Shown: positions 25,974 to 35,893, numbered from the stretch's first letter. The stretch is 64,000 bases of DNA from Bordetella genomosp. 2 (GCF_002261345.1 NZ_NEVT01000006.1:310001-374000), one strand, 5' to 3'. Notes: generated by a model not told the origin, from the sequence alone. Program-made: numbers and translations.

Positions 25974-28310
25974 ATGACCCCTACTTCCCCTGCCCGTCCT
26001 TCCGGCTGCCCGGTGGACCATTCGGCGCTCGCTGCCGCGGCGGGCTGCCCGGTGAGCCCCCGGGCGGCCGAGTTCGATCCGTTCGGCGACGGCTACCAGC
26101 AGGACCCGCCCGAATACGTGCGTTGGGCGCGCGAACAGGAGCCGGTGTTCTACAGTCCCAAGCTCGGCTATTGGGTAGTGACGCGCTACGACGATATCAA
26201 GGCGATTTTCCGCGACAACATCACGTTCAGCCCGTCGATCGCCCTGGAGAAGATCACCCCGACCGGTCCGGAAGCGAATGCCGTGCTCGAGTCGTACGGC
26301 TACGCCATGAACCGCACCCTGGTCAACGAGGACGAGCCGGCCCACATGCCGCGGCGGCGCCTGCTGATGGACCCGTTCACGCCGGCCGAGCTCAAGCACC
26401 ACGAGCCGATGGTGCGGCGGCTGACGCGCGAATATGTCGACCGCTTCATCGACGCCGGCAAGGCGGACCTGGTCGACCAGATATTGTGGGAAGTCCCGCT
26501 GACCGTGGCGCTGCATTTCCTGGGCGTGCCGGAAGAGGACATGGACATGCTGCGCAAGTATTCGATTGCGCACACCGTCAATACCTGGGGCCGCCCCAAG
26601 CCGGAAGAACAGGTGGCCGTGGCGCATGCGGTGGGCAATTTCTGGCAGTTCGCCGGCAAGGTGCTCGAGAAAATGCGCCGCGACCCGTCCGGCCCGGGCT
26701 GGATGCAATACGGCATCCGCAAGCAGCGGGAGCACCCGGACATCGTCACGGATTCCTATCTGCACTCCATGATGATGGCGGGCATCGTGGCCGCCCACGA
26801 GACCACCGCCAATGCCTCGGCCAATGCGATGAAGCTGCTGCTGCAGCATCCCCAGGCGTGGCGCGACATCTGCGAAGACCCGGCGCTGATCCCGAACGCC
26901 GTAGAGGAATGCCTGCGCCACAATGGCTCGGTGGCCGCGTGGCGGCGCCTGGCCACCCGGGACGTGGAGATCGCCGGGGTGAAGATTCCGGCCGGCGCCA
27001 AGCTGCTGATCGTGTCTTCCTCCGCCAACCACGACGAGCGGCATTTCGCCGATGCCGACCTGTTCGATATCCGGCGCGAGAACGCCAGCGACCAGCTGAC
27101 CTTCGGCTATGGCTCGCACCAGTGCATGGGCAAGAACCTGGCCCGCATGGAAATGCAGATCTTCCTGGAAGAGTTCACGCGCCGGCTGCCGCACATGAAG
27201 CTGTCCGAACAGCGCTTCACCTACGTGCCCAATACGTCGTTCCGCGGACCGGAGCATCTGTGGGTGGAATGGGACCCGCGCCTGAACCCGGAGCGCCGGC
27301 GCCCCGAGCTGCTGCAGGTCCGCCAGCCGGTGCGCATCGGCGAGCCCTCCGCGCACGCCATCAGCCGCACGGTAGTGGTCGAGCAGGTCGCGCCGGCCGG
27401 CGACGGCATCGTCAGGCTGCGGCTGGCTTCGTGCGACGGCCGGCCCCTGCCCCGCTGGGCGCCCGGCGCGCATATCGATGTCGAGTGCGGCGACACCGGC
27501 ATCTCGCGCCAATATTCATTGTGCGGCGATCCCGCCGACACGCGCAGTTTCGAGATCGCGGTGCTGCATGAGCGCACGGGCCGCGGCGGGTCGGCCTGGA
27601 TCCACGCCCGCGTCAAGCCGGGCGACCGCTTGCGCATCCGCGGGCCGCGCAACCACTTCCGGCTCGACCCGGCCGCGCGCAAGGCCATTTTCATTGCCGG
27701 CGGCATCGGCATCACGCCCATCAGCGCGATGGCCCGCCACGCGCGCCAGGCGGGCATGGACTACGAACTGCACTACAGCGGCCGCTCGCGCGCCGGCATG
27801 GCGCTGTTGGACGAACTGGCCGCCCTGCACGGCGAACGCCTGCGCACGCACGTATCGGATGAAGGGCGCCGCAACGACTTCGCCGCCCTGCTGGCCCGGC
27901 CCGAGCCCGGCACGCAGATCTATGCGTGCGGCCCGCAACGCATGCTCGATGCGCTGGCCGCCGCCTGCGCCGCCTGGCCGGAAGACGCCCTGCGCGTCGA
28001 GCATTTCCATACGACCGCCACCGTGCTGGACCCGTCAAAGGAGCATGCCTTCGAGGCCGAGCTCAAGGATTCCGGCCTGGTCATCAACGTGGCCGCCGAC
28101 CAGACGCTGCTGGCGGCGCTGCGCGCCGCCAATGTCGATGTGCAGAGCGATTGCGAGGAAGGCCTGTGCGGCTCGTGCGAAGTGCGGGTGCTGCAGGGCG
28201 CCATCGACCACCGCGACGTGGTGCTGACGCGGTCCGAGCGCGACGCGAACGGCAAGATGATGGCGTGCTGCTCGCGCGCGGCGGGCACGCGGATCGTGCT
28301 GGAACTGTAG
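25974..28310 (+). CDS. Self-sufficient cytochrome P450 (CYP116B-type heme-FMN/NADPH reductase-ferredoxin fusion)
   Basis: A 778-residue single-chain monooxygenase. The P450 domain (about residues 1-440) has the I-helix motif AAHETT (273-278), ExxR (E312-R315) and heme-binding FGYGSHQCMG with ligand Cys384. A phthalate-dioxygenase-reductase-like domain follows: RQYSLCG (FMN) and GGIGITP (nicotinamide). A plant-type ferredoxin closes the chain, with Cys727, Cys732, Cys735 and Cys765. Order and length match CYP116B enzymes such as P450RhF. The ATG at 25974 follows GGAG; an in-frame start at 25953 is less likely. The substrate is unknown; the adjacent Bug gene and IclR regulator suggest a specific xenobiotic or plant-type compound. 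Confidence 0.92.
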   Translation: MTPTSPARPSGCPVDHSALAAAAGCPVSPRAAEFDPFGDGYQQDPPEYVRWAREQEPVFYSPKLGYWVVTRYDDIKAIFRDNITFSPSIALEKITPTGPEANAVLESYGYAMNRTLVNEDEPAHMPRRRLLMDPFTPAELKHHEPMVRRLTREYVDRFIDAGKADLVDQILWEVPLTVALHFLGVPEEDMDMLRKYSIAHTVNTWGRPKPEEQVAVAHAVGNFWQFAGKVLEKMRRDPSGPGWMQYGIRKQREHPDIVTDSYLHSMMMAGIVAAHETTANASANAMKLLLQHPQAWRDICEDPALIPNAVEECLRHNGSVAAWRRLATRDVEIAGVKIPAGAKLLIVSSSANHDERHFADADLFDIRRENASDQLTFGYGSHQCMGKNLARMEMQIFLEEFTRRLPHMKLSEQRFTYVPNTSFRGPEHLWVEWDPRLNPERRRPELLQVRQPVRIGEPSAHAISRTVVVEQVAPAGDGIVRLRLASCDGRPLPRWAPGAHIDVECGDTGISRQYSLCGDPADTRSFEIAVLHERTGRGGSAWIHARVKPGDRLRIRGPRNHFRLDPAARKAIFIAGGIGITPISAMARHARQAGMDYELHYSGRSRAGMALLDELAALHGERLRTHVSDEGRRNDFAALLARPEPGTQIYACGPQRMLDALAAACAAWPEDALRVEHFHTTATVLDPSKEHAFEAELKDSGLVINVAADQTLLAALRAANVDVQSDCEEGLCGSCEVRVLQGAIDHRDVVLTRSERDANGKMMACCSRAAGTRIVLEL

Positions 28311-28598
28311 CAACCCGCGCGCCGCCGCCGGGATGACGGTGGCCGGGGCGTGCACTGCCGCTGGTTCGTTTTGGAAGATAATAATTATTAAATATCAATA
28401 ATTTATATCTATTTCTAAAAGTAGTTCATTATATTTTGGCAGGCCAGCCATGCCCGCCTGCCGGCGCTTGTCTTGGCCCAACCTGATGCACGCATTTGGC
28501 TCTAGCGTTATGGCGGCATCCAGGCAAACTTGATCGCGGGCCGCAACGCAGCAGTCCAGTCGTACCGGGGCGCGGCTTACTCTCTTCAGGAGATCACC
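28311..28598 (+). promoter_or_regulatory. Regulatory gap upstream of tauA with an AT-rich island
   Basis: Bases about 28372-28440 are strongly AT-rich and include a perfect 12-bp palindrome TAATAATTATTA at 28379-28390. The region must hold the tauABC promoter; I cannot fix -35 and -10. Taurine uptake genes are usually driven by LysR (Cbl/TauR-type) or MocR TauR regulators. The TauR-like gene at 31469 is the natural candidate. Confidence 0.45.
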
Positions 28599-29630
28599 AT
28601 GCAAGCGATCAATCGCCTCATTCGCCGCTGCGTCCTGGCTGGCGGCTTCACCCTGCTGGCCGCCGCGCAGGCCCACGGGCAAACCAAGCTGGTCGTCGGC
28701 TACCAGCTCATTGTCGGGCCGTTTCTATCGGCCATTGCCGACGGCAGCTTCGACAAGGCGCTGGCGCAGGCCGGCTACCAGGTCGACTGGCGCCAGTTCA
28801 CATCAGCCGGTGATATCTCCACGGCGCTGGCATCCGGCAAGGTGCCGGTGGGCGTGCTGGGATCCACCGGCATCACCGCCGCGGCCACGCGCGGCGTGGA
28901 CATGGAGCTGTTCTGGATCCTGGACAACATTGGCAAATCCGAGGCGCTGGTGGCCCGCGAAGGCTCCGGCATCAACAGCCCGCAAGACCTCAAGGGCAAG
29001 CGCGTGGCCACCCCGTTCGTGTCGACGGCGCACTTCCACCTGCTGGTGGGGCTGGAGAAAGTCTGGAAGATCAATCCCCGCGACGTGCGCATCCTGAACA
29101 TGCAGCCGCCGCAGATCGTGGCGGCCTGGCAGCGCGGCGATATCGACGCGGCCTATGTCTGGCCCCCTGCCCTGGCGGAAATCCAGAAATCCGGCAAGAC
29201 CATCGCCGATTCCGAGGAGATCGGCAAGGCCAGCGTGCCGACCTTCGACGGGCTGGTGGCCGACAAGGCCTGGGCGCAGAAGCATCCCAAGTTCATGGCC
29301 GCGTTCACGCAAGTATTGGCCAAGGCGTATGCCGACTACCGCGCCAATGGCGCCGGCTGGACCGCCGACTCGCCGCAGGTGCAAGGCATGGTCAAGCTGA
29401 TCGGCGGCAAGCCGGACGACGTGGTCGGCGCGCTCAAGCTGCTGGGCTTTCCCACGGCCCAGGAGCAGGCTTCGCCGCAATGGCTGGGCGGCGGCAAGGA
29501 GTCCGGCGCGGCCCGGGCATTCGCCGCCAGCGCGCAGTTCCTGAAGGAACAAAAGCAGATCGACAAGGCATTGCAGGATTACAGCCCGCACGTGAACGCC
29601 AGCTATGCCCAGCAGGCCGCCACGCAGTAG
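28599..29630 (+). CDS. tauA: Taurine/aliphatic sulfonate ABC transporter, substrate-binding protein
   Basis: A 343-residue periplasmic protein with a Sec signal (AQAHG-QTKL) and a TauA/SsuA-type fold: VVGYQLIVGPFLSAIADGSF, LGSTGITAAATRGVDMELFWIL, DLKGKRVATPFVSTAHFHLL and AAWQRGDIDAAYVWPPALAEI. AGGAGA lies before the ATG at 28599. It is followed by a hairpin and then the ATPase and permease genes. Taurine is the likely ligand given the TauR-like regulator and taurine dehydrogenase genes nearby. Confidence 0.88.
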   Translation: MQAINRLIRRCVLAGGFTLLAAAQAHGQTKLVVGYQLIVGPFLSAIADGSFDKALAQAGYQVDWRQFTSAGDISTALASGKVPVGVLGSTGITAAATRGVDMELFWILDNIGKSEALVAREGSGINSPQDLKGKRVATPFVSTAHFHLLVGLEKVWKINPRDVRILNMQPPQIVAAWQRGDIDAAYVWPPALAEIQKSGKTIADSEEIGKASVPTFDGLVADKAWAQKHPKFMAAFTQVLAKAYADYRANGAGWTADSPQVQGMVKLIGGKPDDVVGALKLLGFPTAQEQASPQWLGGGKESGAARAFAASAQFLKEQKQIDKALQDYSPHVNASYAQQAATQ

Positions 29631-29652
29631 CGTGGCCGGCCGCAACGTCATC

Positions 29653-29683
29653 CGGACGGCCGCCGCCCAGCGCGGGCCGTCCG
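29653..29683 (+). terminator. Hairpin between tauA and tauB
   Basis: CGGACGGCC (29653-29661) and GGCCGTCCG (29675-29683) form a perfect 9-bp stem with a 13-base loop, 20 bp before the tauB ATG. No T-run follows. In ABC operons such hairpins typically protect the binding-protein mRNA and reduce read-through, giving more receptor than transporter. Confidence 0.55.
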
Positions 29684-29702
29684 CATTCCCGGAGGTAACC
29701 GC

Positions 29703-30536
29703 ATGACCGTGCCGCCCTCGGACGCGCAAACTCTCAGGGCCGAAAACGTGAGCGTCACGTATCCCGGCCTGCACGACGGCGAGCCCGTCGTTGCCCTGCA
29801 TGGCGTCGACCTCACCATCGAACCGGGCGAGTTCATCGTCGCGCTGGGGGCCTCCGGCTGCGGCAAGACGACGCTGCTCAGCCTGCTGGCGGGCTTCCTG
29901 TCGCCTACGGAGGGCCGCATTACGCTGGCCGGGGCGCCGATCGTCGGGCCGGGCGCGGACCGTGGCGTGGTGTTCCAGAAGCATGCCCTGCTGCCCTGGC
30001 TGAATGTGCTGGACAACACCGAGTTCGGGCTCAAGCTGCAGGGCGTGCCGCGCGCCGTGCGCCGCGAGCGGGCCGCCCAGAACCTCGAGCTCGTGGGCTT
30101 GCAGGATTTCCACCAGCACATGATCTACCAATTGTCGGGCGGCATGCAGCAGCGTGTCGGCATCGCGCGCGCGCTGACCTGCGATCCGGCCATGCTGCTG
30201 ATGGACGAGCCCATGGCCGCGCTGGACGCCCTGACCCGCGAAACGATCCAGGAGCTGTTGCTGCGCATCTGGGAACGCACCGGCAAGATGTTCTTCTTCA
30301 TCACGCACAGCGTCGAGGAAGCCCTGTTCCTGGGGTCGCGCCTGATCGTCATGTCGCCGCGCCCCGGCCGTATCACCCATACGTTCGCGCTGGACTTCAA
30401 CCGGCGCTACCTGGAGGATGGCGATGGCCGCCGCATCAAATCCAGCCCCGAGTTCATCGCCATGCGCGAACAGGTCCTGGGCATCATCTACGGGGACGAA
30501 CGCGCCGCCGGAGCGGCCGGGAGCCCGCATGCATAG
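29703..30536 (+). CDS. tauB: Taurine ABC transporter, ATP-binding protein
   Basis: A 277-residue ABC ATPase with Walker [11 protein letters not shown]-loop FQKHALLPW, signature [15 protein letters not shown], Walker [13 protein letters not shown] and the switch histidine in FFITHS. The closest family is the nitrate/sulfonate/taurine importers. It overlaps tauC by 8 bp. Confidence 0.9.
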   Translation: MTVPPSDAQTLRAENVSVTYPGLHDGEPVVALHGVDLTIEPGEFIVALGASGCGKTTLLSLLAGFLSPTEGRITLAGAPIVGPGADRGVVFQKHALLPWLNVLDNTEFGLKLQGVPRAVRRERAAQNLELVGLQDFHQHMIYQLSGGMQQRVGIARALTCDPAMLLMDEPMAALDALTRETIQELLLRIWERTGKMFFFITHSVEEALFLGSRLIVMSPRPGRITHTFALDFNRRYLEDGDGRRIKSSPEFIAMREQVLGIIYGDERAAGAAGSPHA

Positions 30537-31362
30537 GCGGGCCTCCTTCTTCGGCGCCAGGCCCGCCGCGCCAGGCAAAGTCTATGGCGCGCCGGGCGCC
30601 GGCCACAGCAGCCACATCAGCCTGATCACCAGCGCGGTCTTGATCGGCCTGTGGTTCCTGGTGACGTCCATGGAATGGGTCAAGCCGCTGTTCCTGCCAT
30701 CGCCCCAGGCGGTCTATGCCAAGTTCATCGCCGCCATGACCGACGGCGTGGCCGGCTCGACGCTGGCCGAGCACGCGGCCGCCAGCCTGTCGCGGGTATT
30801 CGGCGCGTTCTTCCTGGCCTGCGCCACCGCCATACCGGTGGGCATCCTGATGGGCGTGAACCGCTACGCGCGCGGCATCTTCGATCCTCCCATCGAGTTC
30901 TACCGGCCCCTGCCCCCACTGGCCTACCTGCCGCTGGTGATCATCTGGTTCGGCATCGGCGAATTTCCCAAGATTTTCCTGATCTACCTGGCGATCTTCG
31001 CGCCCATGGCCATCGCGGCGCGCGCCGGCGTCCGGTCGGTATCGATCGAGCAGATCCACGCCGCCTACGCCATGGGCGGCACGCCCACCCAGGTCATCCT
31101 GCACGTCATCCTGAAGGCCGCCCTGCCCGAGATCTTCACCGGCATGCGCATCGGCATCGGGGTGGGCTGGACGACCCTGGTGGCGGCCGAAATGGTCGCG
31201 GCCGACCGCGGGCTGGGCTTCATGGTGCTCAACGCCGCGCAGTTCCTGGCCAGCGACACGGTCATCATGGGCATCGTGGTCATCGGCATATTCGCCTTCG
31301 CCTTCGACTTGCTGGTGCGCTACCTGGAACGCCTGGCGATCCCCTGGAAGGGACGCATATAG
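30529..31362 (+). CDS. tauC: Taurine ABC transporter, permease
   Basis: A 277-residue inner-membrane permease with about six helices and the BPD_transp_1 EAA-type loop ([32 protein letters not shown] in part). The start is the ATG at 30529, overlapping the tauB end. The classical fourth gene, tauD (2-oxoglutarate dioxygenase that desulfonates taurine for sulfur), is missing, which fits use of taurine as carbon/nitrogen source through the dehydrogenase route. Confidence 0.88.
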   Translation: MHRRASFFGARPAAPGKVYGAPGAGHSSHISLITSAVLIGLWFLVTSMEWVKPLFLPSPQAVYAKFIAAMTDGVAGSTLAEHAAASLSRVFGAFFLACATAIPVGILMGVNRYARGIFDPPIEFYRPLPPLAYLPLVIIWFGIGEFPKIFLIYLAIFAPMAIAARAGVRSVSIEQIHAAYAMGGTPTQVILHVILKAALPEIFTGMRIGIGVGWTTLVAAEMVAADRGLGFMVLNAAQFLASDTVIMGIVVIGIFAFAFDLLVRYLERLAIPWKGRI

Positions 31363-31468
31363 CGGGGCGGCGCCGGCCGGGCAATCCCCCATGGCCGGGC
31401 GCCCGCTTATCTTCTATGCTGGGTTGCAGACGGCGCGTCGACGCGCCTTCGCCTTTCCGGGAGGCTTC

Positions 31469-32986
31469 ATGTTCCAGGCCGCGATGCCCAAGCCCGTATT
31501 GTGGGAAAGCCTGTTCCAACGGGAGAGCGCCACTCACCTCAGCCTGCAAGGCCGGCTGCGGCAAATGCTGGTGTCGGCGATTCTCAGCGGCCACCTGCCG
31601 CCGGGCGCGCCCGTGCCGTCCAGCCGCTACCTGGCCGACCAGCTCGGCATCGCCCGCAACACCGTGGTATTTGCGTACCAGCAACTGGTCAGCGAAGGCT
31701 ACCTGGTTTCGCGCGAGCGCAGCGGCCATTTCGTCAGCGACGACGTGCTCAGCGGCCGGCTCGGCCAGGCCCCCGCCAGCGCCGGCCTGCCGCCGCGCAC
31801 GGCGGTGCGCTGGGACGAGCGGCTGCGGTTCCGCCCCACGCGCCAGCGCAACATCGTCAAGCCGCGCGACTGGCAGACGGCCCCCTACCCCTTCGTGTAC
31901 GGCCAGTTCGACCAGGAACTGTTTCCCACCGCGGAATGGCGCGAATGCTGTATCAAGGCGCTGTCGGTGCTGGACATCCGTAGCTGGGCGCCCGACCTCA
32001 TCACCCATGACGACCCGGCCCTGATCGAACAGATCCGCACCCAGGTGCTGCCGCGCCGCGGCGTGTGGGCCGATGCCGACGAGATCGTCATTACCGTGGG
32101 CGCCCAGCATGCGCTGTACCTGCTGGCGGACCTGCTGATCAATGCCGACACGGTCGTCGGCATGGAAGACCCCGGCTATCCCGATGCGCGCAATATCTTC
32201 GCCAGCCGCACCCGCAACCTGGTGCCGCTGCCCATCGACGCCGAGGGCCTCTGCCTGGGCACCAACCTGCTCGACTGCGAATATGTATTCGTCACGCCCA
32301 GCCACCAGTGCCCCACCACCGCCACCATGCCGCTGGCGCGCCGGCAGCAGCTGCTGCGGCTGGCCGCCGAGGCCGACTGCATGCTCATCGAGGACGATTT
32401 CGAAAGCGAGAACCGCTACGGCGAGACGCCCATCGCGGCCCTCAAGAGCCTGGACCAGGACGGCCGGGTGATCTATGTAGGCAGCCTGGCCAAGGCGTTC
32501 GCGCCCGGATTGCGCATCGGCTATATCGTCGCCGCGCGCGAACTGACCGCCGAGCTGCGCGCGCTGCGGCGCCTGATGCTGCGCCACCCGTCCGCCTATA
32601 TCCAGCGGGCCTTTTCGCTGTTTATTTCGCTGGGCCATCATCACGCGCTGCTGCGCAAGCAATCGCATGCCTACCAGCTGCGCGCGGCCGAACTGGCCAA
32701 TGCGCTGGCGCGCCACCTGCCCGGCTGGCAGGCGACGCCCCTGACGGGCGGCTCGTCGTGCTGGCTGCATGGCCCGCCCTGGCTGGATGCGGGCCGGCTG
32801 GCGCAAGCAGCCCTGGAAGAAGGAATCGTGATCGAACCTGGCGGCGTATTCTTCATGAACGAAGCCAACGCGCCGCGCAATACCTTGCGGCTGGGCTACA
32901 CCTCCATCAGCGCCGACCGCATCGAGCCGGGCATCGCGCGCCTGGCGCAGATCGCGCAGCGCATGGAGTTGCGCGGGGCCGCCTGA
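31469..32986 (+). CDS. MocR/GntR-family PLP-binding regulator, TauR-like
   Basis: A 505-residue fusion of an N-terminal GntR winged helix (LRQMLVSAILSGHLPPGAPVPSSRYLADQLGIARNTVV in part) with an aminotransferase class I-like domain. The PLP-binding Lys lies in GSLAKAFAPGLRIGY, with EDPGYP and EDDFESENRY as further MocR landmarks. GGGAGG precedes the ATG at 31469. In Rhodobacter the MocR protein TauR activates taurine catabolism genes; the position between tauABC and a taurine-dehydrogenase-like pair supports the same role here. Confidence 0.82.
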   Translation: MFQAAMPKPVLWESLFQRESATHLSLQGRLRQMLVSAILSGHLPPGAPVPSSRYLADQLGIARNTVVFAYQQLVSEGYLVSRERSGHFVSDDVLSGRLGQAPASAGLPPRTAVRWDERLRFRPTRQRNIVKPRDWQTAPYPFVYGQFDQELFPTAEWRECCIKALSVLDIRSWAPDLITHDDPALIEQIRTQVLPRRGVWADADEIVITVGAQHALYLLADLLINADTVVGMEDPGYPDARNIFASRTRNLVPLPIDAEGLCLGTNLLDCEYVFVTPSHQCPTTATMPLARRQQLLRLAAEADCMLIEDDFESENRYGETPIAALKSLDQDGRVIYVGSLAKAFAPGLRIGYIVAARELTAELRALRRLMLRHPSAYIQRAFSLFISLGHHHALLRKQSHAYQLRAAELANALARHLPGWQATPLTGGSSCWLHGPPWLDAGRLAQAALEEGIVIEPGGVFFMNEANAPRNTLRLGYTSISADRIEPGIARLAQIAQRMELRGAA

Positions 32987-33005
32987 GCGCGCCCCGCGCC
33001 GCGTG

Positions 33006-34427
33006 CTAGAAAATCTCGTCGCGCAAGTAGTACCAGCGGTACAGCAAGGCCTGGCCCAACCGCCGCCACGGCGCGAAGGCGTGGCCAGGCAGCGGCGTAT
33101 CGTAGATGGGCAGGTCCCACCGCACGCCGTCCTTGCCGACGATGCGCTGGGCCAGCCGCCGGCCGGCCTGGGCCGAGAACGATACGCCATTGCCGCCGTA
33201 TCCGAGTGCGTAGTACACCCGCTGGGCAGGGTCGGGCTGGGTGACCCGGGGCATCATGTCGTGGCTCACATCCACCCAGCCCCACCAGGAATAATCAATC
33301 TCGATGTCGCGCAGCGCGGGGAACTTGCGCGCCAGGCCGTGGCGCAGGAGCTCCAGGTGGCGCGGCTGCCCGGCATCGGCGCCGTGGATGGCGCTGCGGC
33401 TGCCGATCTGCATGCGGCCGTCCGGCAGCAGGCGGTAATAGAACCGCAAGGTGCGCGTATCGGTGATGAACACCGTGCTGTGCAGCCCTGCCGCGCGCCG
33501 CTCCGTTTCGCTGAGCGGACGGGTAACCATGGAATTGGACAGGACCGGCATGATGCGGTTGTCCAGCAGCCGATTGACGCCCTGGGCCGTATAGCCGCCC
33601 GTGGCGAACGCCACGCGCCGCGCCCGCACGATGCCGCCGGGCGTGCGCAGCCGGAAGGTGCTGCCGTCGTTGTCCCAGCCCAGCACCGGGCTGCACGGGT
33701 GTACGCGCGCGCCCAGCGCGCGCGCCTGCCGCAGATAGCCGAACGCCAGCTTCAGCGGGTGTACGCCCGTGCCGTCGGGCTCCAGCAAGGCGCCCGCGGC
33801 CTCTTGATCGTGGGCGTAGCGCTCGTGCAGCTCGGCGCGGCTGAGCATGCGGGTGTCGTAGCCGAAGACCTCGCGCATGACGCGCGCCTCATTTTCCAGG
33901 AACGCCAGCTTCTTGGGCCGGTGGGCCGTATACAGGTGGCCGCCGGGTTGCGCGTCGCAGTCGATCTCGGCAACCAGGCTTTTCCAGTATTCGAAGCCAT
34001 CGCGGATCTCGGCATCCAGCCGCCGGGCGACCTCCATGCCCCAGCGCTGGATCCATTGCGAACGGTACAGGCGGCCCGACGCGTTCTGTCCCTGGCCGCC
34101 ATTGCGGCTGGTGCAGCCCCATACCGCCCGATTGGCCTCCAGCACCGTCGCGCGGATGCCGAAATCGCGCGCCAGGGCCAGCGCCGCCGAAAGCCCGGTG
34201 AAGCCGGAGCCGACGATCACCACGTCGGCGTCGACGTCGCTGGTGATCGGGCCGTCATCCGGCGGCGGCTCGCCGGCGGTCGCCACCCAGTAGGTGGGAG
34301 CGTAGTCCTGGCCTTGTCCAGGCGGCTTGACCAGGGGGTCGTAGAGCGGGTCGTACGGCGCCGCGGCGGCACCGGCGGCGCCGGCCGCGCGGGCGCCGCC
34401 ATTGAGGAAATTCGCTTGAGCATCCAT
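33006..34427 (-). CDS. DAO-family FAD-dependent oxidoreductase, TauY-like (taurine dehydrogenase large subunit)
   Basis: A 473-residue flavoprotein: YWVATAG...DDGPITSDVDADVVIVGSGFTGLSAALALA (FAD-binding), WGCTSRNGGQGQNASGRL and GYGGNGVSFSAQAGRRLA. General similarity is to the PuuB/OrdL group. The companion NTF2-like gene just upstream and the TauR-like regulator just downstream match the TauX/TauY arrangement of alphaproteobacteria, where TauXY oxidises taurine to sulfoacetaldehyde and ammonia. Alternative: another amine oxidase such as gamma-glutamylputrescine oxidase. It is the last gene of the nine-gene leftward operon. Confidence 0.65.
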   Translation of the reverse strand: MDAQANFLNGGARAAGAAGAAAAPYDPLYDPLVKPPGQGQDYAPTYWVATAGEPPPDDGPITSDVDADVVIVGSGFTGLSAALALARDFGIRATVLEANRAVWGCTSRNGGQGQNASGRLYRSQWIQRWGMEVARRLDAEIRDGFEYWKSLVAEIDCDAQPGGHLYTAHRPKKLAFLENEARVMREVFGYDTRMLSRAELHERYAHDQEAAGALLEPDGTGVHPLKLAFGYLRQARALGARVHPCSPVLGWDNDGSTFRLRTPGGIVRARRVAFATGGYTAQGVNRLLDNRIMPVLSNSMVTRPLSETERRAAGLHSTVFITDTRTLRFYYRLLPDGRMQIGSRSAIHGADAGQPRHLELLRHGLARKFPALRDIEIDYSWWGWVDVSHDMMPRVTQPDPAQRVYYALGYGGNGVSFSAQAGRRLAQRIVGKDGVRWDLPIYDTPLPGHAFAPWRRLGQALLYRWYYLRDEIF

Positions 34428-34463
34428 GGCGATCCGGCGGAAGGCGTGGTCGGCTGGCGGGAA

Positions 34464-34859
34464 TTAGCGGCGGTCCGCGGGCAAAGGGGGACGTTGCTTG
34501 CGGAAGGCGTTCTTGATGTGGATCTTGCCGGCGCGGAAGGTGAAGACATCGACCATGTCGGCCTCGACGCGCGAACCATCGGGCGCCGTGCCGGTGAAAG
34601 TCGATTCGGACACGCCGCGGTCGCCCGCCACCCAGTGGCGGCCATCGCGCCATTGGGCATCGGGGAAATTCTGCCAGGCCGCCGCGAACGCCGCCCGTAC
34701 TGCCGCCGTGCCGACATGGCGCGCGCCGTATTGCTCCGGGCCGGCCACGGTCTCGAAGACGCAATCGTCGGTCATGAAGCTCATCAGCGCGTCTATGTCG
34801 TGGCGATTCCAGGCGGCCGCGAATTCGGCCAGCGTCTGCGGGGTGACTGCATCGGACAT
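34464..34859 (-). CDS. NTF2/SnoaL-like protein, TauX-like (taurine dehydrogenase small subunit)
   Basis: A 131-residue single-domain NTF2-like protein (LAEFAAAWNRHDIDALMSFMTDDCVFE, VAGDRGVSESTFTG, DVFTFRAGKIHIKNAFRKQR). I chose the ATG at 34859, behind GGAGAA, over the one at 34895. It is 36 bp upstream of the TauY-like gene. From memory, the small TauX subunit of taurine dehydrogenase belongs to this fold, so the pair is read as TauXY; this rests on context and recall, not an alignment. Confidence 0.6.
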   Translation of the reverse strand: MSDAVTPQTLAEFAAAWNRHDIDALMSFMTDDCVFETVAGPEQYGARHVGTAAVRAAFAAAWQNFPDAQWRDGRHWVAGDRGVSESTFTGTAPDGSRVEADMVDVFTFRAGKIHIKNAFRKQRPPLPADRR

Positions 34860-34896
34860 GATGGCGGTTCTCCAGTCTGACAGGGATGCGATCAAG

Positions 34897-35892
34897 TTAC
34901 GCGGCGCCGGGGGACCGGTCTAGAACCAGACCAGGGCATTCGCTTGCACCAGCGGCGCGGCCCAGGCAGCCTTCGACGGCGCCGCGGTCGAGGCCGCGCG
35001 CGCCGATCAGCACCAGCCCGGCCGGCACCGCCGCGCCAGGCGCCACGCGCGCATAGCGCACGCGCCCGCCGGCGTACTGCACCAGGACCTGGCCATGGCG
35101 GTCGGTCGTCAGCCAGCCTTTGGCGCGCACCACGCTGCGCGGCAGCTGCTTGAGCGCGCTCGTCAGCCGGTCGGCATCGAGCGGACCGCCGGCCGGCCAG
35201 AACCAGCTCTCGAAGGGATGGTCAGCGGCGTGCTCATGCTGCGCATGGCCGTGCCCCCTCTCGCGGCCGGCCCGCGCGCCGGCCTGGCCGGCGGCCGGTT
35301 CCGCTGCGGGAACGGCCAGCAAGGCGGCCAGGTCGGCGTCGGCGGACAGGATGGGCACGTCGGCGGCGCGCCGGGCCAGCCAGGCGCGGGCCGCGGCAGT
35401 TTCCTGCGGGCCGGCCAGGTCGGCCTTGCCCAGCAGCAGCACGCCGGCCGCATCCAGCTGGCGTCCGACGGTATCGGCCAGCAGCGGATCGGCCGCCTGT
35501 TCGCGGATGCGGCTGGCATCGACCACCACCAGGACGCTTTCCAATTCCAGCATCGGGTCGGCCATGCCGACCTGGGCGATGCGCGCCGGGTCGGACACGC
35601 CGCTGGCCTCGATGACGATCCACTCGGGCGCCGGGTCGCGCGCCATGACCCGCGCCAGCGCGTCGTCCAGTCCGCCGCCGATGCTGCAGCACACGCAGCC
35701 ATTGGCCAGGCTGATGGTGTCGCCGTCGCGGCTGGCGACCAGCGCGGCGTCGATGTTCACTGGCCCGAAATCGTTGACCAGCACCGCCGCCCGGCGCTGG
35801 CTGCGCGCCAGGATGCGGTTCAGCAGCGAACTCTTGCCGGCGCCCAGGAAACCGCCGACCACCGTCAGCGCGATACGCGGCGGCGCGGCCAT
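34897..35892 (-). CDS. CobW/P47K G3E-family GTPase (metallochaperone)
   Basis: A 331-residue G3E GTPase: Walker A GGFLGAGKSS (residues 13-22), the metal-binding CxCC motif GCVCCS (Cys66, Cys68, Cys69), LGKADL as the nucleotide specificity loop, and a His-rich linker HGHAQHEH before the C-terminal CobW domain. The family delivers Zn, Co or Fe to specific client enzymes. It starts one base after the stop of the metal-dependent amidohydrolase gene, which suggests that enzyme as its client. Confidence 0.85.
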   Translation of the reverse strand: MAAPPRIALTVVGGFLGAGKSSLLNRILARSQRRAAVLVNDFGPVNIDAALVASRDGDTISLANGCVCCSIGGGLDDALARVMARDPAPEWIVIEASGVSDPARIAQVGMADPMLELESVLVVVDASRIREQAADPLLADTVGRQLDAAGVLLLGKADLAGPQETAAARAWLARRAADVPILSADADLAALLAVPAAEPAAGQAGARAGRERGHGHAQHEHAADHPFESWFWPAGGPLDADRLTSALKQLPRSVVRAKGWLTTDRHGQVLVQYAGGRVRYARVAPGAAVPAGLVLIGARGLDRGAVEGCLGRAAGASECPGLVLDRSPGAA

Positions 35893-35893
35893 A

